Origin: Calidithermus chliarophilus DSM 9957
Lineage (GTDB): Bacteria > Deinococcota > Deinococci > Deinococcales > Thermaceae
DNA length: 44,424 nucleotides
Assembly (NCBI RefSeq): GCF_000430045.1
Contig: NZ_KE387027.1
Location: forward strand, 622,526 to 666,949
Direction of reading: 5' to 3'
This document shows positions 14,617 through 21,438 of the stretch, piece by piece. The notes beneath the pieces are model-generated. The model searched no databases. It was not told the DNA's origin and worked only from the letters and a program-made list of their open reading frames with translations. The translations under genes were made by a program, and so were the position numbers. Position 1 is the stretch's first letter, and each line of letters starts with the position of its first letter.

Positions 14617-15525
14617 TTACCACCAGCCCCGGCGCTTCATCCACCAGGCCAGCAGGCCCGCGATCACCACCAGCCCGCCCCAGAAGAACAGCCGGCCGTA
14701 GGGCCAGCGGTACTCGCTGAAGCTGTCGAAGTTGGTGCCGTAGATCCCGGCCCACAGCGTCATGGGCAGGAAGAGCACCGAGATCACCGTGAGCGCCTGC
14801 ACCACCTTGTTCAGGCGGTTGCTCTGGGCGGAGAGGTAGACCTCGAGCACGTTGGAGAGCTCGTCGCGCGCCGCGTCGAGGCCCTCGTAGACCCGGCCCA
14901 TGCGGTCGGTGAGGTCGCGGAACATGTAGGCGTCGCTGCCGAGCTCGGGCAGGCGCTCGAGGTGCAGCAGGGCCTCGCGGGCCTGCGAGACGAGCCGCCG
15001 GATGCGCAGCACTTCGCGCCGCTGGGCGAACACCTGGCGGGGGACCTGGTTGGTGTCGTCGCCGTCGAGGGCGAGCTCCTCGAGGTCTTCGAGCCGGTCG
15101 GTGAGGGTTTCGACGTACTCGAAGAAGGTCTCCACCCCCCGGTCGACGAGCTGCTGCCACAGCCAGATGCAGCTCCCGCCCCGGAAGCCCTCCCACGCTT
15201 TCTCGACGTACTCGACGGGCTCGTTGCGGTAGGTCAGGAGCACCTGGCTCTGCGGGAAGTAGAAGTAGCTCACCCGCTCGGTGCGGCTCCTGTGGGTGTG
15301 GGGGGTCTCGAGGGTGCGGAAGATGAGGAAGAGGTGGTTGGGGTACTGCTCGAAGCGGCTCCAGTGCCCGATCTCCTGGGCGTCCTCGAGGGCGAGGGGG
15401 TTGATGGGGTACTGGCTCTTGAGCAGCGCGACCTCCTCGGGCGTGGGGGTCTCGACGTCCACCCACACCCGCGCCTGCAGGGGCCCGGAGGTCATGCCGT
15501 CGGTGAGCTGCTTGGCGCGGATCAT
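14617..15525 (-). CDS. corA: CorA-like divalent cation transporter with GTN in place of GMN
   Basis: The protein has 302 residues from the ATG at 15525 (313 from the ATG at 15558). A long cytoplasmic alpha/beta domain (LALEDAQEIGHWSRFEQYPN, LFLIFRT) is followed by stalk helices and two C-terminal membrane segments. CorA normally has YGMNF after the first; here it reads IYGTNFD (residues 263-265 GTN). The rest of the signature (VISVLFLPMTLWAGIYG) is intact, and the tail is short and basic (MKRRGWW). Family members move Mg2+, Co2+ or Zn2+ as pentamers. The GMN loop is the selectivity filter, so the substitution may alter ion preference. TATGCT at about 15552 could be the -10 box and would favour the shorter start. 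Confidence 0.85.
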   Translation of the reverse strand: MIRAKQLTDGMTSGPLQARVWVDVETPTPEEVALLKSQYPINPLALEDAQEIGHWSRFEQYPNHLFLIFRTLETPHTHRSRTERVSYFYFPQSQVLLTYRNEPVEYVEKAWEGFRGGSCIWLWQQLVDRGVETFFEYVETLTDRLEDLEELALDGDDTNQVPRQVFAQRREVLRIRRLVSQAREALLHLERLPELGSDAYMFRDLTDRMGRVYEGLDAARDELSNVLEVYLSAQSNRLNKVVQALTVISVLFLPMTLWAGIYGTNFDSFSEYRWPYGRLFFWGGLVVIAGLLAWWMKRRGWW

Positions 15526-15574
15526 CTCTCGGTCAGTCGCAGGGCGCGAGGGCAGCATACCCGCCGGCGGGCGC

Positions 15575-15886
15575 TCACCGGGTGCTCTCGGCCAGCCAGT
15601 CGAGGTAATCCTTGGAGCCGTGCCGGATGGGCAGGGCGATGACCTCGGGCACGGCGTAGGGGTGGAGCTCCTTGACCCGGGCCTCGAGGGCGGCGTAGCG
15701 CTCCTCGCGGGTCTTGATGATCAGCAGCAGCTCCTCGCCGCTCGTCACCTCGCCCTCCCAGCGGTAGACCGAGGTCAGGCGGGGCAGCACGTTCACGCAG
15801 GCCGCGAGCCCCTCCGCCACCAGCACCTGCGCGATGCGCCGGGCGGAGTCCTCGTCGGGGACGGTACACAGCACCACCAGGTTCAT
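15575..15886 (-). CDS. cutA: CutA1 divalent-ion tolerance protein
   Basis: The protein has 103 residues, the standard CutA1 length. The motifs are clear: VVLCTVPDEDSARRIAQVLV at the start, LAACVNVLPRLTSVYRWEGE, and ELLLIIKTREERYAALEARV, with HPYAVPEVIALPI near the end. CutA1 forms very stable trimers related in fold to PII proteins; a role in metal tolerance is reported, but the biochemical function is debated. The start codon overlaps the pgl stop (ATGA), so it is the last gene of the gnd-zwf-hicBA-pgl-cutA strand. Confidence 0.93.
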   Translation of the reverse strand: MNLVVLCTVPDEDSARRIAQVLVAEGLAACVNVLPRLTSVYRWEGEVTSGEELLLIIKTREERYAALEARVKELHPYAVPEVIALPIRHGSKDYLDWLAESTR

Positions 15887-16539
15887 ACCCTGCCAGGATA
15901 CGCGGCCTCGTCGGCGAAGACCAGCACTTCGGGCGCTCGGATCCGGCTCGGGGGCACCTCCTCGCCGCGCAGGAAGCGGGCCAGGGCCTCGCGCTTGCTC
16001 GCCCCGGTCACCAGGTACACCACCAGTTGCGTCTGCGAAAGCGCCTTGGGGCTCAGCGAGACCCGCTCGGGCGGGGGCTTGGGGGCGCCGTGGACCGGCA
16101 GCACCAGGCGCTCGCTGCCCAGGTCCACGTGCGGCCAGAGGCTGGCGGTGTGGGCGTCCTCGCCCAGCCCCAGCGTCACCACGTCGAAGGGCAGCAGGGA
16201 TTGCACCAGCCCCTCGCTCACCTCGGCGGAGCGCTCGGGCCCGAGCTCGGCCTGGAAGGAGTGCAGCGTGTAGGGCAGTACGGTCGTGCCGATGGCCTTC
16301 GCGATCTGCACGTCGTTGCGCTCGAGGTGGCCCGCGCTCAGGCAGCGCTCGTCGGAGGCGATGAGCTGCACGCGGTTCCACAGGATGTCGGCCCGGCCGA
16401 AGGCCTGGTAGGCGGCCAGCGGGGTGTTGCCCCCGCCCAGCACCGCGCGGCCCCCGGCCGACAGGCGCTCGGCCAGCAGGCGGGCGAGCGCTTCGGAGGC
16501 GGCCTGGGGGGTGGAAAAACGCTGAATCTGGTAGCTCAT
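15883..16539 (-). CDS. pgl: 6-phosphogluconolactonase
   Basis: The protein has 218 residues, of the DevB/SOL type. Recognisable motifs are RAVLGGGNTPLAAYQAFG, the strand LIASDERCLSAGHLERNDVQ (the conserved D-E-R), FDVVTLGLGEDAHTASLWP, and PPPERVSLSPKALSQTQLVV. It hydrolyses 6-phosphogluconolactone, the step between Zwf and Gnd, both of which are encoded just upstream. The ATG overlaps the hicA stop by four bases and the cutA start overlaps its stop, so translation is coupled on both sides. A toxin-antitoxin pair and a MITE separate it from zwf. Confidence 0.92.
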   Translation of the reverse strand: MSYQIQRFSTPQAASEALARLLAERLSAGGRAVLGGGNTPLAAYQAFGRADILWNRVQLIASDERCLSAGHLERNDVQIAKAIGTTVLPYTLHSFQAELGPERSAEVSEGLVQSLLPFDVVTLGLGEDAHTASLWPHVDLGSERLVLPVHGAPKPPPERVSLSPKALSQTQLVVYLVTGASKREALARFLRGEEVPPSRIRAPEVLVFADEAAYPGRV

Positions 16540-16748
16540 AAGAGGTTCTTGAATTCCTCGATGCTCAAGCCGGCATCCCGGACCAACCCACCCATGGTGA
16601 TGGCGTTGATCGGGTTGTGGCGGGGAATGGTCAAGACCCGTACGCCATCGCTCATGACGGTATGTTTGCCCTGGCGGATGATCCTGAAGCCCGCTTTCTC
16701 AAAAGCCCGGATGGCCTCGAGGTGATTGATGCCCGGCAGTTTCGGCAT
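16536..16748 (-). CDS. hicA: HicA-family toxin (mRNA interferase)
   Basis: The protein has 70 residues, the usual size of HicA. It has the small double-stranded-RNA-binding-like fold: LEAIRAFEKAGFRIIRQGKH, with the catalytic-type histidine in QGKHTVMS, then TIPRHNPINAITMGGLVRDA and a C-terminal helix. HicA toxins cleave mRNA and are neutralised by HicB. The start overlaps the hicB stop (TAATG) and the stop overlaps the pgl start (ATGA). The motif here is GKHTVM where many relatives have GSHxxF, so activity is probable but not certain. Confidence 0.88.
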   Translation of the reverse strand: MPKLPGINHLEAIRAFEKAGFRIIRQGKHTVMSDGVRVLTIPRHNPINAITMGGLVRDAGLSIEEFKNLL

Positions 16749-16945
16749 TAAGCCGCGACCTCGACCTCACGGGTCATCGCGTCCTGGGTCAACTCGGCGA
16801 TTGCCTCGAGGTACTCGTGGATGGCCTCTCGGATGTTCTCGAGGGCTTCGGCTTCGTCGCGTCCCTGGCTCCAGCAGCCCGGCAATCCTGGGACCGAGAC
16901 CGCGTAGCCCTCCTCGGAAGGGTGCAAAACAACCGTGTATTTCAT
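16748..16945 (-). CDS. hicB: HicB-family antitoxin, short form
   Basis: The protein has 65 residues, the short UPF0150 form with only the RNase H-like partial fold: YTVVLHPSEEGYAVSVPGLP, GCWSQGRDEAEALENIREAI and an acidic helix. There is no visible C-terminal DNA-binding domain, so autoregulation by the usual HTH or RHH tail is not expected. A TACAAT -10 box lies 7 nt before the ATG, so the module has its own leaderless promoter. The MITE end lies 27 bp upstream of the start codon and would occupy the -35 region. Confidence 0.88.
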   Translation of the reverse strand: MKYTVVLHPSEEGYAVSVPGLPGCWSQGRDEAEALENIREAIHEYLEAIAELTQDAMTREVEVAA

Positions 16946-16952
16946 CGCCCGT

Positions 16953-16958
16953 ATTGTA
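16953..16958 (-). promoter_or_regulatory. -10 box of hicBA-pgl-cutA (leaderless)
   Basis: TACAAT on the minus strand lies 7 nt before the hicB start. The MITE begins 14 bp further upstream, so any -35 element falls at the junction or inside the element. Confidence 0.55.
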
Positions 16959-16972
16959 GCAACCCCACCTTA

Positions 16973-17130
16973 TACCCGATTCGGTCAGTTCGTTCCCGAA
17001 TGGGGACGAACTGACCCGACCGAAGGGATGCGCTTTCTTCGCCGGCCGTCAGGGAGGGGTGTGCTCTAGGATTCAAAAAGATAGCCTCCGGGAGTCTTTG
17101 GTTTGGGCGATTATCTTTTTGAATCCGGTA
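16973..17130 (+). mobile_element. MITE copy A, 158 bp, flanked by TTA duplication
   Basis: Its ends are TACCCGATTC and GAATCCGGTA, which form a terminal inverted repeat of 9/10. The 3-bp TTA at 16970-16972 is repeated at 17131-17133 as the target duplication. It holds two hairpins: GGTCAGTTCGTTCCC with its partner (16983-17016) and ATTCAAAAAGATA with TATCTTTTTGAAT (17071-17083, 17112-17124). It has no open reading frame. It lies between the zwf stop, which is the duplicated TTA, and hicB. Confidence 0.85.
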
Positions 17131-18504
17131 TTAAAGGCTGCGCCAGCGGTGCGGGTCTTCCATCAGGTAGTGCTGCCCGGCGGGGCCGTCGGAGCCCACG
17201 GCGTAGAGCTCGGCGGGGTGGTTGGCCTCGAGCACCGGCTCGATGAGGCGCCAGGCCCACTCCACCTCGTCGAAGCGGATGAACAGGCTCGCGTCGCCCT
17301 CGAGCGCGTCCAGGATCAGCGTGGCGTAGGCCGAGAGCTCGTGGGCGTCGCCGTTGTTGTAGGGGGTCGAGAGCACCACGGGCCTCGAGCCGAACTGCAG
17401 GCCGGGGGTCTTGACCTGCATCTCCAGGTGCAGCGACTCGTTGGGCTGCAGCTCCAGCACCACCCAGCTCGAGCCGGGGTCGCAGTGGGTGTCGGTGAAG
17501 AGCTGCGCGGGCGGCTCGCGGAACTGCACGGCGATGGTGGTGCGCTTCTTGCTGAGGGCCTTGCCGGTGCGCAGGTAGAAGGGCACCCCCTTCCAGCGCC
17601 AGTTGTCGAGGTACAGCCGCAGCGCCGCGAAGGTCTCGGTGTTGGAGCTCTCGACCTCGGCCTCCTCGAGGTAGCCCGCGTACTGCCCGCGCACGACATC
17701 GCCGGAGGAGAGCGGCCGCGCCGAGCGCAGCACCTTGTTCTTCTCGTTGCGCAGCAGGTCGGCCTCGAGGCGGGGCGGGGGCTCGAGGGCGGAGAGGGTG
17801 AGCAGCTGCATCATGTGGTTTTGCATCATGTCGCGCACCGCCCCCACCTTGTCGTAGAAGGCCCCGCGCCCCTCGATGCCGATGCCCTCGGCGGCCGTGA
17901 TCTGCACCTGCGCGATGTGCTGGGCGTTCCACAAGGGCTCGAGCCAGGAGTTGGCGAAGCGGAAGACCAGGATGTTCTGCACCGTCTCCTTGCCCAGGAA
18001 GTGGTCGATGCGCAGGATCTGGCTCTCGTCCCAGTACTTGGTGAGGGTGGCCTGGAGCCCCAGGGCGCTCTGGAGGTCGTGGCCGAAGGGCTTCTCGATG
18101 ACCAGGCGGCGGAAGTGGTTGCCCCTCTCGCGGGCCAGCCCGGCCTCGCCCAGCCCGGTGCCCACCACCGGGAAGGCGTCGGGGGGGAGGGAGAGGTAGA
18201 AGATGCTCGAGGGGGCGCTGTCCTTGGCGAGGGCCTCGAAGCTCTCGGGCGAGAAGTCCATCTGGCGGTAGGTGGCCCGCTTGAGGAGGCGCTCCACCAC
18301 CGTGCCGTCGAGGTTGCCCTGGAACTCCTCGAGCGCGGCCCGCACGTTCTTGTCGAAGTCCTGCTCGCTCCAGGGCTTGCGGCCCACCCCCACGATGCGC
18401 AACTCGTCGGGCAGGTAGCCCCCGGCCTCGAGCTCGTAGATAGCCGGGAACAGCTTGCGCGCGGCCAGGTCGCCGGTCGCGCCGAAGATCACCAGGTCGA
18501 TCAT
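17131..18504 (-). CDS. zwf: glucose-6-phosphate 1-dehydrogenase
   Basis: The protein has 457 residues. The NADP-binding start is [20 protein letters not shown], followed by the EKPFGHDL signature, the active-site motif [14 protein letters not shown] and the C-terminal domain ([20 protein letters not shown]). It oxidises glucose 6-phosphate to 6-phosphogluconolactone, the first step of the oxidative pentose phosphate pathway. It follows gnd on the same strand, 77 bp away. The stop codon TAA coincides with the target duplication of MITE copy A, so the insertion occurred exactly at the end of the gene. Confidence 0.95.
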   Translation of the reverse strand: MIDLVIFGATGDLAARKLFPAIYELEAGGYLPDELRIVGVGRKPWSEQDFDKNVRAALEEFQGNLDGTVVERLLKRATYRQMDFSPESFEALAKDSAPSSIFYLSLPPDAFPVVGTGLGEAGLARERGNHFRRLVIEKPFGHDLQSALGLQATLTKYWDESQILRIDHFLGKETVQNILVFRFANSWLEPLWNAQHIAQVQITAAEGIGIEGRGAFYDKVGAVRDMMQNHMMQLLTLSALEPPPRLEADLLRNEKNKVLRSARPLSSGDVVRGQYAGYLEEAEVESSNTETFAALRLYLDNWRWKGVPFYLRTGKALSKKRTTIAVQFREPPAQLFTDTHCDPGSSWVVLELQPNESLHLEMQVKTPGLQFGSRPVVLSTPYNNGDAHELSAYATLILDALEGDASLFIRFDEVEWAWRLIEPVLEANHPAELYAVGSDGPAGQHYLMEDPHRWRSL

Positions 18505-18515
18505 GGGCGCCTCCC

Positions 18516-18552
18516 GGGCGCGCCGAACGCCGAACGCCGAACGTCAAACGCC
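18516..18552 (-). repeat. short heptamer array between gnd and zwf
   Basis: CGAACGC occurs about three times, then CGAACGT and CAAACGC, a 7-bp tandem array of the same unit family as the long composite repeats but without their hairpins. Confidence 0.7.
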
Positions 18553-18581
18553 ATAAGTCTCACCATTGTCCGTGCTCCCCT

Positions 18582-19493
18582 TCAGTCTCGGGCCTTTTTC
18601 ACCCCGTGCCCGCCGAACATCTTGCGCATCACCGCCAGCAGGCGCTCGTCGTAGTCTTCCTCGTCCTGGCTCTCGAAGCGGGTGTAGAGCGACTGGGTGA
18701 TCACCGGGATGGGCACCCCGAGCTCGACGGCCTCGAGCACCGTCCAGCGCCCCTCGCCCGAGTCGGCCACCACCGGGGCGATATCCCCCAGGTCCTGGTC
18801 GCTGGCGAGGTACTGCGCGGTGAGGTCGAGGAGCCAGCTCCTTATCACCGTCCCGTGCCGCCAGGCCTCGGTGAGGCGGGCGAGGTCGAAGCCGAACTCC
18901 CGCTTCTTGCGCAGCAGGTTGAGCCCCTCGGCCAGCGCCTGCATCATGCCGTACTCGATGCCGTTGTGGACCATCTTGGCGAAGTGCCCCGCCCCCACCG
19001 GCCCGGCGTGGACCCAGCCGAGGCCGGGGGAGGGGGCCAGCGCCCGGAGCACGGGCTCCAGCCGCGCCGCCACCTCCGGCGAGCCGCCGAACATCAGCCC
19101 GTAGCCGTTCTCCAGGCCCCACACCCCGCCCGAGACCCCCACGTCGGCGAAGAGGAGGCCCCGCTCGCCCAGCCAGGCCGCGCGCCGCTGCGAGTCCTTG
19201 TAGTAGGCGTTGCCGCCGTCGATCACCAGATCCCTGGGCTCGAGCACCCCCGCCAGCTCCTCCAGCGTCGCCTCGGTGACGTCCCCCGCCGGGAGCATCA
19301 CCCACACCGTGCGCGGCGCGGGGAGCAGGCCGCGCAGAGCCTCCAGGGAGGGGGCGGGAGCCAGCCCCTCAGCCGCCAGGGCCCGCACCGCCTCGGGGGA
19401 GTGGTCGTAGCCCACCACGCCGAACCCGGCACGCAGCAGGCGGCGGGCCATGTTGCCGCCCATCCGCCCCAGGCCGATCATCGCCAAATCCAT
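18582..19493 (-). CDS. gnd: 6-phosphogluconate dehydrogenase, decarboxylating (short form)
   Basis: The protein has 303 residues, the short bacterial form (YqeC/GntZ-like, about 300) rather than the 470-residue type. The Rossmann start is MIGLGRMGGNMARRLLRAG, then VIDGGNAYYKDSQRR, FADVGVSGGVWGLENGYGLM and the catalytic-lysine region AGHFAKMVHNGIEYGMMQAL. It converts 6-phosphogluconate to ribulose 5-phosphate and is first in the strand gnd-zwf-hicBA-pgl-cutA, giving the full oxidative branch. TAGACT lies 7 nt before the ATG (leaderless). Confidence 0.93.
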   Translation of the reverse strand: MDLAMIGLGRMGGNMARRLLRAGFGVVGYDHSPEAVRALAAEGLAPAPSLEALRGLLPAPRTVWVMLPAGDVTEATLEELAGVLEPRDLVIDGGNAYYKDSQRRAAWLGERGLLFADVGVSGGVWGLENGYGLMFGGSPEVAARLEPVLRALAPSPGLGWVHAGPVGAGHFAKMVHNGIEYGMMQALAEGLNLLRKKREFGFDLARLTEAWRHGTVIRSWLLDLTAQYLASDQDLGDIAPVVADSGEGRWTVLEAVELGVPIPVITQSLYTRFESQDEEDYDERLLAVMRKMFGGHGVKKARD

Positions 19494-19500
19494 GCCCCCA

Positions 19501-19506
19501 AGTCTA
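19501..19506 (-). promoter_or_regulatory. -10 box of gnd (leaderless)
   Basis: TAGACT on the minus strand lies 7 nt before the ATG at 19493. No convincing -35 is visible. Confidence 0.5.
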
Positions 19507-19630
19507 ACGTGCTTCGCGGCGAAGCGCGCTCGAGAACGGCGGACCGCGCCCCCGCCCGGAAAACGCTCCCCCGGCCGATGGGGACGCGCATTCCCCGCCT
19601 CCGACTCAGCTAGCGTTTATCTTCGCTGGA

Positions 19631-19636
19631 TAAACT
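19631..19636 (+). promoter_or_regulatory. -10 box of the lipoprotein gene at 19644 (leaderless)
   Basis: TAAACT is followed by 7 nt and the GTG at 19644. Confidence 0.5.
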
Positions 19637-19643
19637 CAAATTT

Positions 19644-20039
19644 GTGAGAATCCTGTTCGTGGCCTTGACGGCCCTGCTTTCCTCGTGCGTATTGACGGTA
19701 CAGCCCTTGCCGCCGGCCGAACCTGTCGCCCCCTCCACCCCGGCCCTCGTCAACAGCCGCCTGGGCCTGCCGGCCTATCCCGGCAGCCGCATCCTCAAGC
19801 GCGAAGAGAAGGGCGACGGCTCGAGCGAGGTGCAGTTCGAGACCAGCGCCGACCTCGACCGGGTCTACGCCCACTTCCACGACTACCTCTCCAAAGCCGG
19901 CTGGAGCCGCTGGACCCTCGAGCGCAAGGGCGCGGCCACCAAGCTCGAGGCCCGCTACCAGCGCAACAACACGAGCTTCAAGCTCGAGCTCGACCAGGAG
20001 GGGCGCAGCGGGCGGTACAAGTTGGGGATTGATTTTTAG
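19644..20039 (+). CDS. small putative lipoprotein, unknown function
   Basis: The protein has 131 residues. Residues 1-15 form a lipoprotein signal peptide with lipobox LLSSC (Cys15). A short proline-rich linker is followed by a compact domain containing LGLPAYPGSRILKREE, SADLDRVYAHFHDYLSKAGW and FKLELDQEGRSGRYKL. I recognise no named family; the pattern of one helix followed by strands is seen in small surface proteins. GTG is the start, with a -10 box 7 nt upstream. It converges with the SDR gene, with a repeat between them. Confidence 0.75.
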   Translation: MRILFVALTALLSSCVLTVQPLPPAEPVAPSTPALVNSRLGLPAYPGSRILKREEKGDGSSEVQFETSADLDRVYAHFHDYLSKAGWSRWTLERKGAATKLEARYQRNNTSFKLELDQEGRSGRYKLGIDF

Positions 20040-20049
20040 GAGGGAACAC

Positions 20050-20339
20050 CGCTAGCCGATAGCCCATAGCTGATAGCCGAACGCTAAACGCCGGATGCCG
20101 GGGGCGGGTCGTGCGTCGTACGTCCTACGTCGTACGCCAAACGCCAAACGCCAGACGCCAAACGCTAAACGCCAGACGCTAAACGCCAAACGCTAAACGC
20201 TGAACGCTAAACGCTGAACGCTAAACGCCAGACGCCCTGGCCCTCGACCTTGACACCAGTGGGGAGGGGTAACCACACGCCACGAACCACGGACCACGCG
20301 CCATTTGCTGACGGCTGACGGCGGATAGCTGACGGCTCT
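20050..20339 (-). repeat. composite heptamer repeat, copy 4
   Basis: The copy is in reverse orientation and has the longest AACGCTA/AACGCCA-type tandem array seen here (about 20138-20236), preceded by GTCGTACGTC-like units and followed by GGGGAGGGGTAACCAC and CGGCTGA/CGGATAG units. Its two GC hairpins are reduced. It lies between convergent genes. Confidence 0.85.
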
Positions 20340-21194
20340 CTATTCCCTTTGCTTTTTCCGCATCGCCTCGAGGGCGTCCCACTGCTCCTTGGTCACTGCG
20401 TCGAGCACGTTGAACTCGCCGGAGCCCCACGCTTTTTCGCCGCCGTCGATGTAGACGAGGTCGCCGGTGATGAAGCCGGCGTGGTCGGAGATGAGGTAGG
20501 CGGCGAGGTTGGCGAGTTCCTTGTGGTCGCCCAGGCGGCGCAGGGGGATGCGGTCCATGAACAGCTTCTCGATCTCGGGGGTGGGCATCAGGCGGCTCCA
20601 GGCGCCCTCGGTGGGGAAGGGGCCGGGGGCGATGGCGTTGAGCCGGATGCCGTACTTGCCCCACTCGGCGGCCAGCGAGCGGGTCAGGGCCACCACCCCG
20701 GCCTTGGCGACCGCCGAAGGCACCACGTAGCCCGAGCCGCCCTCGGCGTAGGTGGTGGCGATGTTGAGCACGGTCCCCTTGTGGCCGCGGGCGATCCAGC
20801 GCTTGCCGAGCTCGAGGGTGCAGTAAAACGTCCCGTGCAGCACGATCCCCAGCACCGCGTCCACCGCGCGGTGGGAGAGGCGTTCGGTGGGGGAGATGAA
20901 GTTGCCGGCGGCGTTGTTGAGCAGCACGTCCACGCGGCCGAAGTGCCCCTCGACGGCGTCGATCATGACCTTCACCGCCTCGGGGTCGCGCACGTCGCAG
21001 GGCACGGGGAGTACCTCGCCCCCCGTCTGCTCGCCCATCTCCTTCGCGGCCTGCTCGAGCACCTCCTGCCGCCGCCCGGCGATGGCCACCTTGGCCCCCA
21101 GCTCGAGAAAGCGGGTGCTCATCGAGCGCCCGAGCCCGGTGCCGCCCCCCGTGACCAGCACGACCTTGTCTTGAAGTAAACCAGGTTCAAACAT
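20340..21194 (-). CDS. SDR oxidoreductase, 2,4-dienoyl-CoA reductase-like
   Basis: The protein has 284 residues. The NAD(P)-binding motif is VTGGGTGLGRSMS, with NNAAGNF and LNAIAPGPFPTEGAWSRLMP. The proline-rich active-site loop and the absence of the usual YxxxK in its standard form (VPSAVAKAGVVALTRSLA instead) resemble 2,4-dienoyl-CoA reductase (DECR/FadH-type) SDRs, which lack the classical tyrosine. It therefore probably acts on unsaturated acyl-CoA in beta-oxidation. MITE copy B is inserted 18 bp before the start codon. The -10 box TAAGCT survives, 6 nt before the ATG, but its -35 region is now MITE sequence. Confidence 0.85.
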   Translation of the reverse strand: MFEPGLLQDKVVLVTGGGTGLGRSMSTRFLELGAKVAIAGRRQEVLEQAAKEMGEQTGGEVLPVPCDVRDPEAVKVMIDAVEGHFGRVDVLLNNAAGNFISPTERLSHRAVDAVLGIVLHGTFYCTLELGKRWIARGHKGTVLNIATTYAEGGSGYVVPSAVAKAGVVALTRSLAAEWGKYGIRLNAIAPGPFPTEGAWSRLMPTPEIEKLFMDRIPLRRLGDHKELANLAAYLISDHAGFITGDLVYIDGGEKAWGSGEFNVLDAVTKEQWDALEAMRKKQRE

Positions 21195-21200
21195 ACGAAT

Positions 21201-21206
21201 AGCTTA
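21201..21206 (-). promoter_or_regulatory. -10 box of the SDR gene next to MITE copy B
   Basis: TAAGCT on the minus strand lies 6 nt before the ATG at 21194 and 6 bp from the MITE end, so the element has replaced the natural -35 region. Confidence 0.5.
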
Positions 21207-21212
21207 CAATAA

Positions 21213-21338
21213 TACCGGCTTCAAAAAGATAATCACCCAAACCAAAGACCTTCAGAGGCTATCTTTTTGAATCCTAGAGCACACCCTTCGGTCGGGTCAG
21301 TTCGTCCCCATTCGGGGACGAACTGACCGAATCTGGTA
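21213..21338 (-). mobile_element. MITE copy B, 126 bp, flanked by TAA duplication
   Basis: This copy is inverted relative to copy A, with ends TACCGGCTTC and GAATCTGGTA. TAA at 21210-21212 is repeated at 21339-21341. Both hairpins are kept; GGTCAGTTCGTCCCC pairs perfectly with its partner. A 32-bp internal segment present in copies A and C is missing here. Confidence 0.85.
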
Positions 21339-21438
21339 TAAGCCCCTCGCCGGAAGCTGACGGCGGTAGCTGTGGTTCGGGTACATGTTTGAACCCCCGC
21401 CAGGTGGCGGGGGTCGGGAACTCGAGGCTTCGGAACCG

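Noticed and set aside
14447-14701. Short 84-residue frame in the gap before corA
   Set aside because: It runs into corA antisense, lacks a ribosome site and has no recognisable features.
17059-18654. Long plus-strand open frame opposite zwf
   Set aside because: Antisense shadow of zwf with biased composition (mostly V, L, G, H) and no domain; it also runs through the MITE.
20138-20236. CRISPR-like array in the AACGCC heptamer run
   Set aside because: The repeat unit is 7 bp in uninterrupted tandem without spacers of constant length; there are no cas genes.
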